DNA from: Anastrepha obliqua
Lineage: Eukaryota; Arthropoda; Insecta; Diptera; Tephritidae
DNA length: 64,000 bases
Direction: 5' to 3'
Assembly (NCBI RefSeq): GCF_027943255.1
Contig: NC_072894.1
Coordinates: 135,833,601 to 135,897,600, forward strand
The notes beneath the pieces were generated by a model. The model searched no databases and was not told the origin of the DNA. It worked only from the letters and a program-made list of their open reading frames with translations. Shown one piece after another: positions 34,844-47,070 of the stretch. Position numbers and translations under genes: made by a program. Position 1 is the stretch's first letter, and each line of letters starts with the position of its first letter.

Positions 34844-36574
34844 TATTTTCTTCTTTTGTTAAATAACTATACTTATGGGCAAGTTCTGACAATTTCCTTG
34901 TTTTTCATTTAAGTTTAATAAACTAAATAATAAAAATATGATTCGTTTTACTTCAAAAATCACACAAATCCAAGTTTTAAACTTTTTACAAATTAAAAAA
35001 AAGAAACAAAAAGAAAAAAATATTTTCATGAAAATTACACACTTTTTAATCAGAGTTTTTAGGAAATTTTCGAGTATGCAACTTTATGGTACATTGCATT
35101 TTGCTCCAAAAAAGTGCAAGCTCAACGTGGCTTAAAAATCGCGTTGATTTTTTGCTGTTGGTTGTTTTCTTCCATATAATGAGCGCTGAGCACTTTTTGT
35201 CGATAAGTCCCTGTGCCACAGTTTTTTAATGCAGTGTATGTAAAATATAATTTCAACTATAAAAAGTTCTTAATTGTACCCCCCTTTCTCGACTCCTAGC
35301 CAACACTGCATCAAAATTCCATTCACAAACAAACAAAAAAACATAAAATGGAAATCCCACAGCCTACATACTTTGAAAAGCTTTAAGGCCATCTCACTAT
35401 GTATGAATTTGTATATTTGTATGTACTTAGTAATCGGTTGACGGTTTGATATGCTGTCATTTGCGCGTGCGCATTTTATATTCACGCTCTAAATATGCCG
35501 TTAAGTGTCGCAAGCAATAAACAAATGGCATACAAATGGGAGAAAAAAGAAAACTACACACAGTCACAACACACAAAAGCATTAGCATAATTATTACTAA
35601 TTTCGTTTGTAATTGCATGGTGAAAATACACTCGCTTTCGCATAAATACCCAAATACATGGCGCGGCACTGTGTTTATGCCCACATATGCCTCAGCAAAG
35701 AGCGAAAGCGACTGACAGCGGGGCGGAGGTTGCCGCTTTAGTGCAAATAACTATAAAGCAATTTGGTCGCACATTTAGTGCACACATTGGACGCACTTTA
35801 AGCTATGCTTTTTCGCAAAAATCTTTTTGCTAACGAACCTTAACACTAACCGCCTTCCTTACTGCCCCGCACTGTTGGCACTCCACTTAGCAGCTCAGTC
35901 GCCATGGAATGCCTAGCACCGCTGGCCAGTCGCTCTCATTCGCCTGTTCATTCATTCTCGTTGGCCGAGTGTGCTTTTTGTTGCGTTCCACGACGATTTT
36001 AATCCGTTTGGCAAAATGTGCAAAATAATTACGCTGCTTTATTTTTACGGCAGCCCTTGTTGTTGCATTGTTTTTAGTATTTTCCCCCTTTATGTTTATG
36101 CCAACGATATGCAGTGTCGCAGTAACGCAAATTTGCATTACTGCCTTTGGTTCCCTTTTTGCTACTTTTCACAGAGGCTGGGCATTACTGTTTGGTGTAC
36201 CGAAATAATTTTCTAATGACTGCTGAGCTGTGTTGAGCTGTTTACTTATTTAGTAGTGCAGAAAATGCGTTACAAAGTGCAAATAAATAAATAAAAAATA
36301 GCTTTCGAAAAACATATGTGACGCAAAGGTATAGAAATAAAGCGAGCTTAATGATTTTGATGAAGGGTAGGCTGGTCGCTGGGTGAAAAAAGGGTAGCGC
36401 GAGGAAGTGAAAGAAATGTTGGAAGTACTGGTGCACTTTTCGGTGGAATATGGAAGGGTTTAAAAAAGTTATGAAGATTATTACAAATATTCACTTCTAT
36501 TACTGAATCCATTGTAAGAATACAAAAAAAACAAATTTGTATCACAGAATCCATGTGAAATCGAAAAAATTATA
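34844..36574. other. Gene-free stretch, partly host-like non-coding DNA
   Basis: 35400-36240 is more complex and GC-balanced, with frames on both strands but no domain. The rest is AT-rich. No recognised repeat. Confidence 0.4.
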
Positions 36575-37060
36575 CATTAGTTTGGGGAAAAAGAAATCCA
36601 TTATTTTTTCTGTAGATGGCTGCAGTGATCGATGTTTCGTAAAGTATAGATAAAAAATGCAAAGTTTATGCTCATTGTCAAGGTGACATTTGCCACTAAA
36701 AAAAAAATCTTTTGCTGTTTTTGCTTGTTCCATTCAGTTTTGAGTTACAGGGTGTTAGCAATGGAAGTCAAAGAAGAAAATTCGGTAAGTTTTACAGTTT
36801 TTCTTTAAAAAAGGCGTAAATGCAAACCAGGCCTCTGAAGCTGTGGATGATGCTTGTGCAGCCGATGCTGTAACAGCTAATTACGTGCAATTTTGGTTTC
36901 CTCGATTCCGTTTAGGCATTTTTGATGTTGAAGATGCACCTGGCACAGGCACCACGTCGTCGAAAATGTCGATAAAATCACAGAAATAATCGAAGTTGAT
37001 CGGCATTTTAGTAGTCGTAGCATTGGTTAGAAGCTAAAGATAAACCATAAAATAGTTTGA
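36575..37060 (+). pseudogene. Mariner 5' half: TIR-like end and transposase N-terminus
   Basis: A TIR-like edge, CATTAGTTTGGGGAAAAAGA, starts after TA at 36573-36574. About 185 bases on, a start at 36761 gives MEVKEENS, then in shifted frames KKGVNANQASEAV and ANYVQFWFPRFRLGIFDVED, and APGTG. Then comes NVDKITEIIEVDRHFSSRSI, ending near 37040. These are the two helix-turn-helix parts of a mariner transposase (family forms KKGKNA, VQxWFxRFRSGxFDxxDxPRxGRP and DRHxTxREIA). The whole catalytic domain and 3' TIR are absent; sequence continues into unrelated tandem repeats. Dead. Confidence 0.8.
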
Positions 37061-37079
37061 CAACATTTTAATCTAATTT

Positions 37080-37545
37080 CATTTTAATTTTGTTTTATTT
37101 GTATCTAAATTTAAAGAATCTTGTTCTTGTCAACCAACAAATCCTGTATAAAAAATTATATTATATTAAAACTGCCAGTATTCTGAATCAACCTAGCTTA
37201 GTATTTTCTCTCTGGCAGAAACTATTTTTTTAAAGATTCAGTTCTTATCAACTAACAAATCCTTAATGAAAAAATTATATCAAAACTGGCGGATTTCGGG
37301 AACAACCTAGTTTGGTACCTTCTCTCAGTAAGAAATCATTTTTTCTTTATTTAATTTTAATTTTTTTATTTGTATCAATATTAAAGGATTCAGTTCTTCG
37401 TAACCAGCAAATCCTATATGAAAAAAAATATATCAAAAACTGACAATATTCTGGATCATACCAGTGTAGCATTTTCTTTTATTTGTATCCTAATTAAAAT
37501 GTTCAGTTCTTGGTAATCAACAAATCCTATAACAAAACTCATTTT
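37080..37545. repeat. Four degenerate tandem units of about 110-150 bp
   Basis: The core ATTCAGTTCTT....AACAAATCCT(A/G)TAT recurs near 37118, 37237, 37387 and 37500. Each unit also carries an AAAATTATATCAAAACTG block, a TTCTGGATCAACCTAG block and TATTTTCT. The array begins right where the mariner fragment ends. Confidence 0.75.
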
Positions 37546-39889
37546 CTAAAATTTAAAAGAAAATTTTGAGAATGCACAACATTCCTAAATCTAAATGATT
37601 TAAGTATATTAAAATAAAATATTTTATTAGAGCTCGACTTCCCGTTTTTCTTAGCCTTTATATAAATATTTTGTTCGAGATATTTTAAATTCGAATTACT
37701 GAGTCTGTAATATCTCGCCTTACAGGTGCGCAGTCCTATACTTATTAGCTGCTATATAAATTAATTTTCAGTTGTGCTATCTCAAGGCCTCCCGTGCCTT
37801 CTGCAATAAGAGCTTTTTTCGAAACTCTTTAAGCTTTAAACAATGCAACTTTAACTTTGAAAATTCTTTAAAATATTTTTGCTTTGTCTCCTACTGTTGC
37901 TGCCAAGTATAACCCAATGACTGACTGCTCTTATTTAGAATGCTCATTTCATGTACGAGTGTTCACCGCATACATAAATACCTAAGTACGCACACACACA
38001 GGTGATTTTAGCACTTACATCCCACTTGACTTTTATGGCTCGGTTGCAGAGTATAAAGCCGCACTCACATTCACGCCACATACAAATTTAAAGCAACTCA
38101 TCACCAAAAGTGGGATTTCAACACAAACATCAACTCGGCGTTACGCAGAGCTACTCTACACATATTGACACAGTGGCACTGGTGTGAAGTAACTGCCTAA
38201 GCATCTAAGCTTTTGTATAAGTATACACATATACTTACATCCACGCACCTTCTAAGTTTGGATTGTACCTTTTGAGTTTTGACGAGCTTTACACCTTCCC
38301 AAGCAGCTAAACCGATTTGTGTGTGTATTACGATATATACAGTACAACAATACAGTAACAAAAAAGAAAATAAATACTTTTTACTTTACTTACCTACTGA
38401 AACCTTGCCCGTGCAGTGTAGCCAAATACTTACAACAACTATGCTTGCTTTGAGCCAAGCTTATCAAGTAACATCGACGCTGTTCCCACTTGCAACCGAC
38501 CATTTCCGCTGTTGCTTGTATATTTGCGCTTCCGCTTAAAGTTTTACACAAACTGTAAATGGGTGCAAGGACCACAGTAGCCATGGAAGCAGCGGCTGTG
38601 GAGCTATGGCGAAAAGTAAAACAACAATAAAGGATGCAAAACCAGCCGGAGAGACTGAACTAAAACAAGAATTAAGGAAATATTTTATTATATGTAGCAA
38701 CACACAATAGCTCAGTGTCCGCAAGGTTAGCCTTACAACAGGCGTGGAAACTTTGCCCATTTGCTATTATGTGCGTACAGTCTACATTTTGTAAATTATT
38801 TCATTTTTTGTTGTTAGTTTTTACTGTTGCTATTTAATTTTCATTTTAGCTTCTTTTGCCGGTTACTTGGCAGACGGAGTGGTCAAGGAAATGAGGGAGG
38901 AATAAACTCTTGGGAGATTATAATGCTGTTGAGCTAAAAAGGTACACTGACCTTGAAAATGTTGCACAGTTGTAGAAAAACTTATGCCATCTGTGGCATA
39001 AATTTAGAGTGAGCGGCCAAGAAAGCTGCTTGCGGCTGCTTGGTTTGCGGCTTGGCAGGCTTATGATTAAAATAAGTTGTTGTTCTGTCGTTTCGTATTT
39101 CTGTAGTATTCGCGATTTAAGTAAATCACTGTTATTGATTAGGTTTCATTTAGATACATCGATTGAAGACGCTTACTAAAATTTTTAATTTTAAAGATCC
39201 CGAGAGTTGTGCCTCCTAGTTTAATTTTTCACCTTCACTCAGTATCTGCACCCGTATGTATGTTTATATGTGTTAATCAGTACGAAATGCGATATGTCGC
39301 GCCTTTGCTTATTGACTTAAAAGCCTCCTCTAAAAATAAACAAAAATGAAGTACTCAGCAAATAACTTCCGCCATTGCTGGCTTTCCCTATATTTTCTAG
39401 CATATTTTTAGGCATGCCAATCCCGTTTTGCCTATCGTTCAGAGTATGAATACTGATCTCCTTCCGCAAGCGCCCGTTGGCTGTCGGTTGGCGACCAAAA
39501 ACCGGATTACAATCAAAAGCGAAAATTAATGAAATATTTACATGCAGCTTATAACGAACTTAAATGACAAATGCCAACAAATAAACAAAATCCAAGTGAA
39601 AACTTAAACAAATGAAAACAAAGAAAATGGCAAACAAGCAAAGACAAAATGCAAATAAGACCAAGGAAGTGATATTTTTCATCAGGAAAAGTGGGTGGAG
39701 TTGTGTCTGGTTAAATGAGTGGGTGAGTGGAAGCGCGGCTGGCAGAAATGAAGGTGCTGTAAAAAGTGTATTCGATCTATGAAAATATTATGTACAGTTA
39801 TGCATTAGCATTTGTTGTGTTAATATGTAAATTAAGTCATTTATAGCCTAGTAAATTTAAAGTGGATAGTAGTTGACTTTTCTCTCTTT
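37546..39889. other. Gene-free stretch, host-like non-coding DNA
   Basis: 37900-39120 is complex. A GTATAAAGCCGC word at 38049 resembles a TATA box, but I see no transcript start or following coding sequence to support a promoter. Short frames at 38279-38760 have no domains. Confidence 0.4.
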
Positions 39890-40159
39890 CTTTTTTGTTC
39901 TCTTTCGACTCACTCAGTTGAAATCCACCCCAGTTCCGTTCCTTTCCCGCGGGACAACCGTCAAGCATTACTTTACGGGAGGCGGAGTGCCTACTGCCTC
40001 TTCATGAAGATCTGCGCTGTTGTTCAGCGCGATGTATCAGGTCAGTCCATAAGTTGGTGCGTATTTTACCCATAATTTCACTTTTGTACGATTTTTGCAT
40101 ACAAAAAATTATTCGCGGAATATAACGGAACTATTTATATTTTCTTTGATATATTGTGC

Positions 40160-41201
40160 ACTGTAGAAGCACGTGTTGTTAAAAAATAAAATGGTGTCGT
40201 CGTACGCGTATGAGAGGCATACTTTGTATTTTTTTATAAAAGTGGTAAAAATGCAACAACTGCTGCTGCAGAAATAAACACTGTTCACGGATAGGATATT
40301 GTGAATGGTTTCAAAATTCCGAAGTGGTAAATGCGTCGTGGAGGATGTCCCGATGCGTCGTCCTGAAGTCTTTAACTCCGACACCTTGCTCGAGCTCGTG
40401 GAAACTAAGCCAAATTAGACAGTCGATATTATAGCTCAGAGGTTAAATTCATCGCATGAAACAGTTCACAGGCACCTGGTTCAGTTGAGAAAGGTTTCAG
40501 AGCTGGAAAAATGGGTTCCGCATAGACTTTCCGTCGCCAACCTTCAGTACGGAGTTAATGTGTGTTCTCAGCTGCTGCAACGGCTTGAAAATGAAAGGTT
40601 TTTCAACCGTAATCCCGTTCGCAAACGTTCATGGTTAGATAGAGATCAAACACCAGAGGTGACCCCTAGAGATGGCCTTCACCGCAAGAAGATTCTCCTG
40701 TCTATTTGGTGGAATATGGCCGGTATTGCTTGTTATGAACTGCAGGAACCAAACCAGAGGATAACTGCTGATTATTATTCCCATCAGCTGTCAAATCTGA
40801 ATGAGGCACTTAACAAAAAACGACCGTCTTTAGTGAATAGACGCAAAGTTTTGTTTCACCACGACAACGCAACACCTCATCCCGCAAGGCAAACATTAGG
40901 CAAGATGAACGAGCTCGGGTGGGATCTAATACCGCATCAACCATACTCTCCGGATATTGCACCTTGTGATTATCACCTTTTCCGTGGACTTCAATCCCAT
41001 ATGAGCAACAAGACCTACTCCTCAAAAGAAGCTATAAAAAGGGATATCGAAGCATATTTTGGCTCCAAGGACAAGCAATTTTTTGAGCAGGGAATTAAAA
41101 ATTTGCCTAAACGTTGGGAAGACATTGTAAATATATATATATGTAGGATAAAATGCACCCCTGCATGGCAACCCGAACACGACGAAGACATAGAAAACTG
41201 A
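40160..41201 (+). pseudogene. Mariner transposase (D,D34D), broken N-terminus
   Basis: The first third is in shifted frames: RHTLYFFYKSGKNATTAAAE at about 40213, then an HTH region with stops near 40290 and 40415. From 40485 the frame is open for 238 residues. It has RKVSELEKWVPHRLS (about residue 2), a damaged first catalytic box (VRKRSWLDRD where family members have TxDExW), KILLSIWWNMAGIACYEL and RRKVLFHHDNATPHPARQTL (second Asp). Then YSPDIAPCDYHLFRGLQ carries the third Asp 34 residues on, with LPKRWEDIVN near the end. Because the first Asp box is altered and the N-terminus is shifted, the enzyme is predicted inactive. Confidence 0.9.
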
Positions 41202-41445
41202 ACGGACGCCACAGAGGTTAGAAGCGACCCGAACACGACGAAGATATAGAAAACTAAACGGACGCCACAGAGTTTGAAATAGTTAGACATGGTAGAACGG
41301 AGTGTTAACGCCAAAAGTTGAATGGATAATAAGTTTGTAATAAATTGAATTCCTACATAAATGGATAATAATAAGTTTGTAATAAATGTACTGAATAAAT
41401 GGATAATAATAAGTTTGTAATAACTGTACTGAATAAAGGGGTTGA
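41166..41445. repeat. Two tandem duplications in the mariner 3' region
   Basis: CCCGAACACGACGAAGA(C/T)ATAGAAAACT through GGACGCCACAGAG occurs twice at about 57-bp spacing (41171 and 41229). Then AATGGATAATAATAAGTTTG with a TAATAAATGTACTG extension occurs three times between about 41322 and 41440. Typical polymerase-slippage growth. Confidence 0.9.
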
Positions 41446-42019
41446 TATTGGTGAATTCCTGCATATATACAATATATATATATATATATATAAAATTGGG
41501 GCGTACCACCTTAAAAAATGCATGAACTTATGGACTAACCTGATAGTTTGTGGTAATTACTATTTTTTGCCATATTACTGACAGCGGACCAATGTTCTTC
41601 TGAGTCAAGCATAATATCCCCTAGGTTACGAACCATTATTGAAGATTTTCGGAATCAATCGATACGTTCATCGTCCTTTCACAGAGTAGTTCCACTGCTC
41701 CTGCCACGTACGGATGCTTTGCTCCCGTTCAGAGTTTCGCTTGGTTGGCTGTGCTGGATTCGCTCGGAGTTTTTTTTATATCTGCGAATTCGAATGTAGT
41801 TAGCTTAACTGGTAACATACCTGCGATGACTAATCCAGCATCCTTTGATACGGCGCGGAATGCGCAATACCCTGAGGGCACATAATGCCTTTCATGTAGG
41901 TGCTGCAATTTGTTGTTTGGTGTATCTGGAATAGTATGATGCGATTCAATGCATACATCGTAATGTTTGTGAGGTGAAATGGTTAGAACTTTGAAAAAAA
42001 ACATATAAAACATATACAA

Positions 42020-42828
42020 AAAAATTATACATCCTCCAAAAGCATTACATTTCCTTTCACCTTTATCAACAGCTTACAAAATCTCTTTTTTACACAAATT
42101 TGCCAACAATATGCCTTAATTTTTCCCCAACACCATTGCGTATGAGTAACTTTTGCTGCAAAGAAATGCAACAAAATGTGCGGCGTGCATAAAACAAACT
42201 TAATAAAGAGCTACCATCAGCGTATTGAAACAAGCAATAACTTGAAACAGCACTTGAATGGTAATTCATATTTTCAATTAAATCACTCACACTAGCAATT
42301 AAGTGCAGATACTTCAAACATTCGCAATGGGCCGCGTTGAAAGGGAGCGCCGGGCACTGGATGAAATCCATTGAATGGACTAAAAGAACTGAGAGTATAC
42401 AAAGTATTGAGGTGCAATGAAGAGGCTGCATATTGATTGCATTTAATTATTGTGTGGAGTGGCATGTTTTTTGTGAAGGCCATTGTGCATGTGTGTGTAT
42501 GTGTTGATGTGTTGGTAATCAGCGAAAGAAAGTGAAAAAAGAGCGAATGGAATTCATATTTTTTTTATTGTACATAAAATTTTAAATCAACACAATGTTG
42601 CATTGACTGCTGTTGAGTGTTTGCGCTGAAACACTATACCTTTTTTAATTTATCTGGCTGCCACTGTGCATACTCGCATGTTCGCCTTGGTATAAAGTGA
42701 GAGGCGTAATGATAAGATCACCACATTTTGATAGGTTTTAACTAATTATTAGTATATTCTTTTTAAATTTCAAATATGTTTTTAAGAAAAGTGTGTATTT
42801 TATTATATGAAAAATAGATTTCATTCTA
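42020..42828. other. Gene-free stretch
   Basis: Host-like non-coding DNA between two transposon relics. Minus-strand frames at 42090-42483 lack domains. Confidence 0.4.
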
Positions 42829-43200
42829 TCGGGTGTTTTTATAAGAGCTTGAGACTTGAAAATGATAATGCAGAACAGAAATATTATGCTTGCTTGAATA
42901 CTCCAACAAATCGATTGTTAGGCGCGCTGTATGGTAAGTTACGCCGTCTTGTTGGAACCAAAAGTCGTGCATTTTTAGTTGACTAATTTTTGTAAACAAA
43001 AGTTCAGTCAGCATATCGAGCCATGCTGACTCGCCATTCACCGTACCTGCAGCTCTTTCTTCATTTCACAAGAAGTAAGGACCGATGGTGCTTCAGCGCT
43101 GGTCAGTGCTTTATGAACTCTGCGAACAGATTTACTTTTTTTTTTTTCAAAGAAAAGTGCCATATTTTTCCAAGCTTTGTTCTGGCGTTAAACGTTTAAG
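42829..43200 (-). pseudogene. Mariner relic (rosa-like), heavily deleted
   Basis: The 3' end is a TIR-like CGGGTGTTTTTATAAGAGCT. On the minus strand a start-proximal piece (KRLTPEQSLEKYGTFL, about 43195) is followed by scrambled sequence. Then VNGESAWLDMLTELLF and LKMHDFWFQQDGVTYHTARL carry the second catalytic Asp, and TIDLLE follows. Sequence past this point (the third Asp) is lost. The VNGE...FQQDG...HTAR wording groups it with the 9.5-kb and 62.5-kb copies. Dead. Confidence 0.75.
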
Positions 43201-45935
43201 ATGACTTACTGAACAGAAATGTTACCACAGTTTGCCATTCTTAGCTATCAAACCATATTCATCTATATCAATAGTTCTCATGCACTTAAAAAAAACATCT
43301 GATTTATGCAAGACCTTAAAAGCCAAGTTCCAAACTTTTGCCATATAAAACAAAAATTTGGTGTACTTGTTATATAGAGAAAATGCGCAACAGCTTAATG
43401 GGAGAAAAATAATAAAAATCAACGAGAAGTGGGAGCGAATTCAAATTTGCACTCTATTGGACTGGAATTAAATGGGCCATAAAAGTACATACTCAATTTT
43501 TTTAAGCTGAATAAAAAATGTAAAGGCTGATGAAATTTTGTTTTATTTATGTTAACATTGTATACCTTTTTTTGTTTCTATTTTATTTATATATATATTT
43601 TTGAATTTATATTTATTTTAATTTAAGTTTTTTATTTTTAATATTTTATTTATTGTATATTTGTTTTAATTTATATTTTTTATTTTTTCATACTATCTAT
43701 ATTTATATTTTATTACTTTTTTAACACTAGTTTTTTATACTTTTCCAAGTTATTTTTTAATATTCGATTTATATTTATTTTAATTTAACCTTTTTATTTT
43801 ACATTTTTATTTTATTTATACTTATCTTATAATATTTTTTTTGTTTCTATTTTATTAAATTTTCTAAAATTTATATTTTTTAATTTTTATATTTTATTTG
43901 TGTTTTTTAATTTATATTTTTTATCTTTTACTTTTTAATTTTTATTAAATTTTTTTATTTTTTTTATTTATATTTTTTATATTTTATTTACATTTATATT
44001 ACATTTACTTATATTTTTACTATATAACATTTTTAATTCTATTTGGTTTATATTTTTTTAAATTTATATTTGTTATTTTTTATATTTTATTTATGTTTAT
44101 ACTTTATTACTTGCTGTGTTGTTGTTTTTTTTTATATTTACACTTATATTATGTTACTTTGTTTTAATTTTATTTATATTTTGATTAATTCTAATTTTTT
44201 ATTTTTTATATTTGCTTTATAGAATGAACTATATTTCCAACAAAACACAATTCTCAAAATTATCAATATGTGAGGTGACCTTATCATTATGCCACTCACT
44301 TTATATTCATGTAAATGATGCTCCAGCCGCACTGCTATCAGCGTTTTCAGTTATTCAATGCAAGTGAGCTGCGGCATTTAAATCGTTGGTGTTGGGTATG
44401 TGGGAATTTTTTTTGCTGAAAGGAAAAAAATTAATTTTCTCTTTTGATGGAATTAAAAAATAAGATAAAACACTAGTAAAATTAAAACCATAAAGCATAA
44501 GTGAATTGAGTGTAACGACAGGCGAATGAAAAAATTAAAAAAAACGGTCAACACACATACACTTACATGCCTACAGTGTAATCAGCTGCTGCGTTGATAG
44601 CTTCGGTATATACCGTGCGAAAGAAATTAATTGATATTTCATGTGAATATTATTTAAAAGTATAATTCCATGCTGCGAAAGTGAGTAGTGCAGAGCGAGT
44701 AAGGGAGCAAGGGAGTCCGCGCGAGCGAGAAGAAAGGTGGTTTTGAGTAAGCGCTATCGTTTACATATAAAATTAATAGGCTTATTCCAACCACATATTC
44801 AATTCATTTACTTTCGTGCCATAAAGAAAGAAAATGAAACCAAAAACACATGAAAAAGGAAACTTTTTTGCTCAACCGAACTTTCTGTATGGCTGGTAGA
44901 GAAGAAAAAATATATGAGATCGTGCAGCACAGGCAATGCTATTATCCATGTGGCAGCAGCTTAAATGCACCGCTGCCACTTCAAGAATTTATTTCGCATA
45001 TAAATTTTACAAAACGCCCACAAAACAACAACTCAATGCCGTCTATGAAGCCGCGAATCCACCTACACATGCGCACACACACATAGCCGTGGTATTAGTG
45101 GCAAGGAAGCGGCAAAAGTAGACTGCTCAAGCGCAAGTTCGTATAAAAAACGGGAGTAGACTTTGTGGTATGTGACGTTACTGCCGCTTTGCATGTGAAT
45201 TTATGTGCGCTGTTGTATGTGCAATTGTTCACTTAGAGCTACGCGCGCGCATTTGTAGCCATTTAAATGCACTACTACTCGACTACAATTGCTTGTGCTG
45301 TCATTGCTGCAGCTGTTGTTGTAGTTGCTGCTTCGGCCATATATTATTCAGCCATCGCTTTGCATGGCATACAATTTCAATTCTTTTCTCCTGCTCTGGT
45401 GGCAACTCATTTCGGCAATTCGCGCACGGCTGCAAAATACCATTGAAAGTCTCATTGCAATAAACTTCATTTTGAAGTGGCTACAATTGCGCTGAGACAA
45501 CAAAACACACACGCACACACATACATACTTTTGCAATGCATATATGGAAATAATAAAAAAGTTTGCATGCGGTGCGGTCGCATAATGTTTCGTGTTTTAG
45601 GCTGCCACATTGGCGTATGCGAATCGTTAAAATGTTTAAAAGAGTGCGGTTTCATATGGAAAACTTACTGATTTGCTTTTGTTTTTGTTATTTTTTCTTC
45701 ATTCGGCTCCATTAAGTGCAGTACACTGAAAGTACGTAAAACTTGTATAGGGTCTTGAAGGCTTAAATGTGTGCGACAAGTCAATGTCCCTTAAGGCGAT
45801 CGAAAATTTTTGGAAATTTGAGTTTTGTTTTAAATTTCAAATAAGTATGAAAATATGTGAATTTTAATTGCTATTTTTTTGCGGATGAGGGGTTTTAAAA
45901 TGCCTATTGCGTCAACAAAGTTACCGTTGAAGCAG
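43201..45935. other. Gene-free stretch containing a T/A tract
   Basis: 43520-44230 is a T-rich low-complexity tract (separate entry). 44500-45700 is complex host-like DNA with CACACACAC/CATACATAC runs near 45505. Frames at 44850-45671 lack domains. Confidence 0.4.
43520..44230. repeat. T-rich low-complexity tract with TTTATATTTTTTATTTTA words
   Basis: About 700 bases almost without G or C, built from variants of TTTATATTT(T)nATTTTATTTA. It looks like an eroded short-period array; 10-20 bp sub-periods are suggested but not regular. Confidence 0.75.
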
Positions 45936-45939
45936 TGAT

Positions 45940-47070
45940 ATGTCCGGAGACTAAAAAACTCGCCCTCGTTCGGAACTGTCTCCAACTCACAAGGTCTATG
46001 CTTGTGCGTCTGCGTCCAGGTCCCGCTTTTCCATCAGGAGAATATTTTCCGCGAAATCACTGTTGATTTCTTACATTTCCTCGCTAGTTTGGAGTGGTTA
46101 TGTGCCCGACTGCATTCTCCAGTGCTCGACGTTTTTGTTCTCAACGCATGTATTGGAAAAGGTGTGCTTAACGCCATCTTTGGCTGCATCACCGCTTATG
46201 CAAATGGGCTGTTCGAATTTCTCTTATTTTGAACAGGTATTTCTAGAAATACCCGTGCCTCGAAAGCATTTGGGTTGCATAAAAATTAATTCCACTGAAG
46301 TTCCCGCTGTACAATGTAGTGACGTCTTTTATTAGCCTGGCCGTCCACCTGCCGCATATTCCGTTTCTCCAGAGGTCTTGCCATAGCCTTATCCTTTCAT
46401 CATTTATTTCCCGTGCCGAAAGTTTGCTCACTACTTCTTCCAACCGCTGGTCTTTTGATGCCCACAACTTCTTTATCTTAAAGGTTAGTAAATCTTTAGG
46501 TATTGAACCGCTTATTATTTGAACAACTGGCCTTGATACTCTGTGGTAGGCAGATACAACTCTCACAGTTGCCGTTCGCTGTACCGATGTTGGAGTTACC
46601 CCGGCGATTCGCCTTTAGCCCATTTGCCCACAGTTCAGCGCCGTATAAGAGAAAGAAAAGTGTGGTAGCCATGATTTCTTCCCGTTTCGTTTGGGTTGGT
46701 CCCTCTATGTTTTTCATCAGTTCACTGACTACGGATGCCATCTTAGAGGCTTTCTCTGCTTCTTTTATAATCTTTTTTGTGGTTAGCGCATTTGAGCAAG
46801 TTTGCATGCTAACTTCTAACGGGATGTGCTCCTTGGTTATAAGTATTAGCTCTGTGTTCTCTATGGCTAATTTGAGGCCACGTGAATCTATGAGACCAAC
46901 GTGACTTGGTTAAGTTTTCTATGGACTTCTTCAAGGTCTCGTGCTGTTATGTTTGCGGCGATATGGTCTGCGTATCCGATTAGAAAGGTACTATCGGGCA
47001 TTTCAATATTGAATATCTCATCGTAGCTGACAAATCCCAGATTGAATGCACGCTTACCCTAGATATATTT
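45940..47070 (-). pseudogene. R1/LOA-group LINE: RT palm end to C-terminus
   Basis: From 47065 downward the minus strand reads RAFNLGFVSYDEIFNI, then FLIGYADHIAANI, the RT active-site box with the second Asp changed to His (YADH). Next come LEEVHRKLN and a shifted stretch. KIIKEAEKASKMASVVSELM and LFFLLYGAELWANGLK (RT thumb) follow, then RVVSAYRHVS-like, PVVQIISGSIPKDLL and ERIRLWQDLWRNGICGRWT. The RWTxRLI box precedes the knuckle region, where CISGDAAKDGVKHTF is readable at about 46200. It closes with EINSDFAENILLMEKRDLDA near 46050. A short 3' UTR reaches about 45940. Multiple frameshifts; dead. The same domain order is seen in the 41.6-kb fragment. Confidence 0.85.

Larger units (their letters stand above)
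40037..41543 (+). mobile_element. Full-length mariner element (1507 bp) nested in a LINE
   Basis: The left TIR, TCAGGTCAGTCCATAAGTTG and onward to base 32, is matched by the inverted right end TCAGGTTAGTCCATAAGTTC at about 26 of 32 positions. TA duplications lie at 40035-40036 and 41544-41545. Inside are the transposase relic and a 3' region swollen by two local tandem duplications and a (TA)n run at 41472-41492. Confidence 0.93.
39890..42000 (-). pseudogene. R1/LOA-group LINE C-terminus, split by a mariner insertion
   Basis: On the minus strand from about 41915 the reading is AFRAVSKDAGLVIAGMLPV (connection region), then RTWQEQWNYSVKGR and TYRLIPKIF. Next, after an internal loss of the knuckle region, comes LGDIMLDSEEHWSAVSNMAK (C-terminal helix region, about 41560-41620). 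The 1507-bp mariner interrupts at this point. On the far side, from 40034 downward, the same protein resumes with NNSADLHEEAVGTPPPVK and a stop, followed by a 3' UTR with a CGCGGGAAAGGAACGGAACT block to about 39890. The product would have been the RT end of a retrotransposon. It is dead through stops, frameshifts, deletion and insertion. Confidence 0.82.

Noticed and set aside
38049..38080. TATA-box-like promoter (GTATAAAGCCGC)
   Set aside because: No downstream initiator or coding sequence recognised; such words are frequent in AT-rich DNA.
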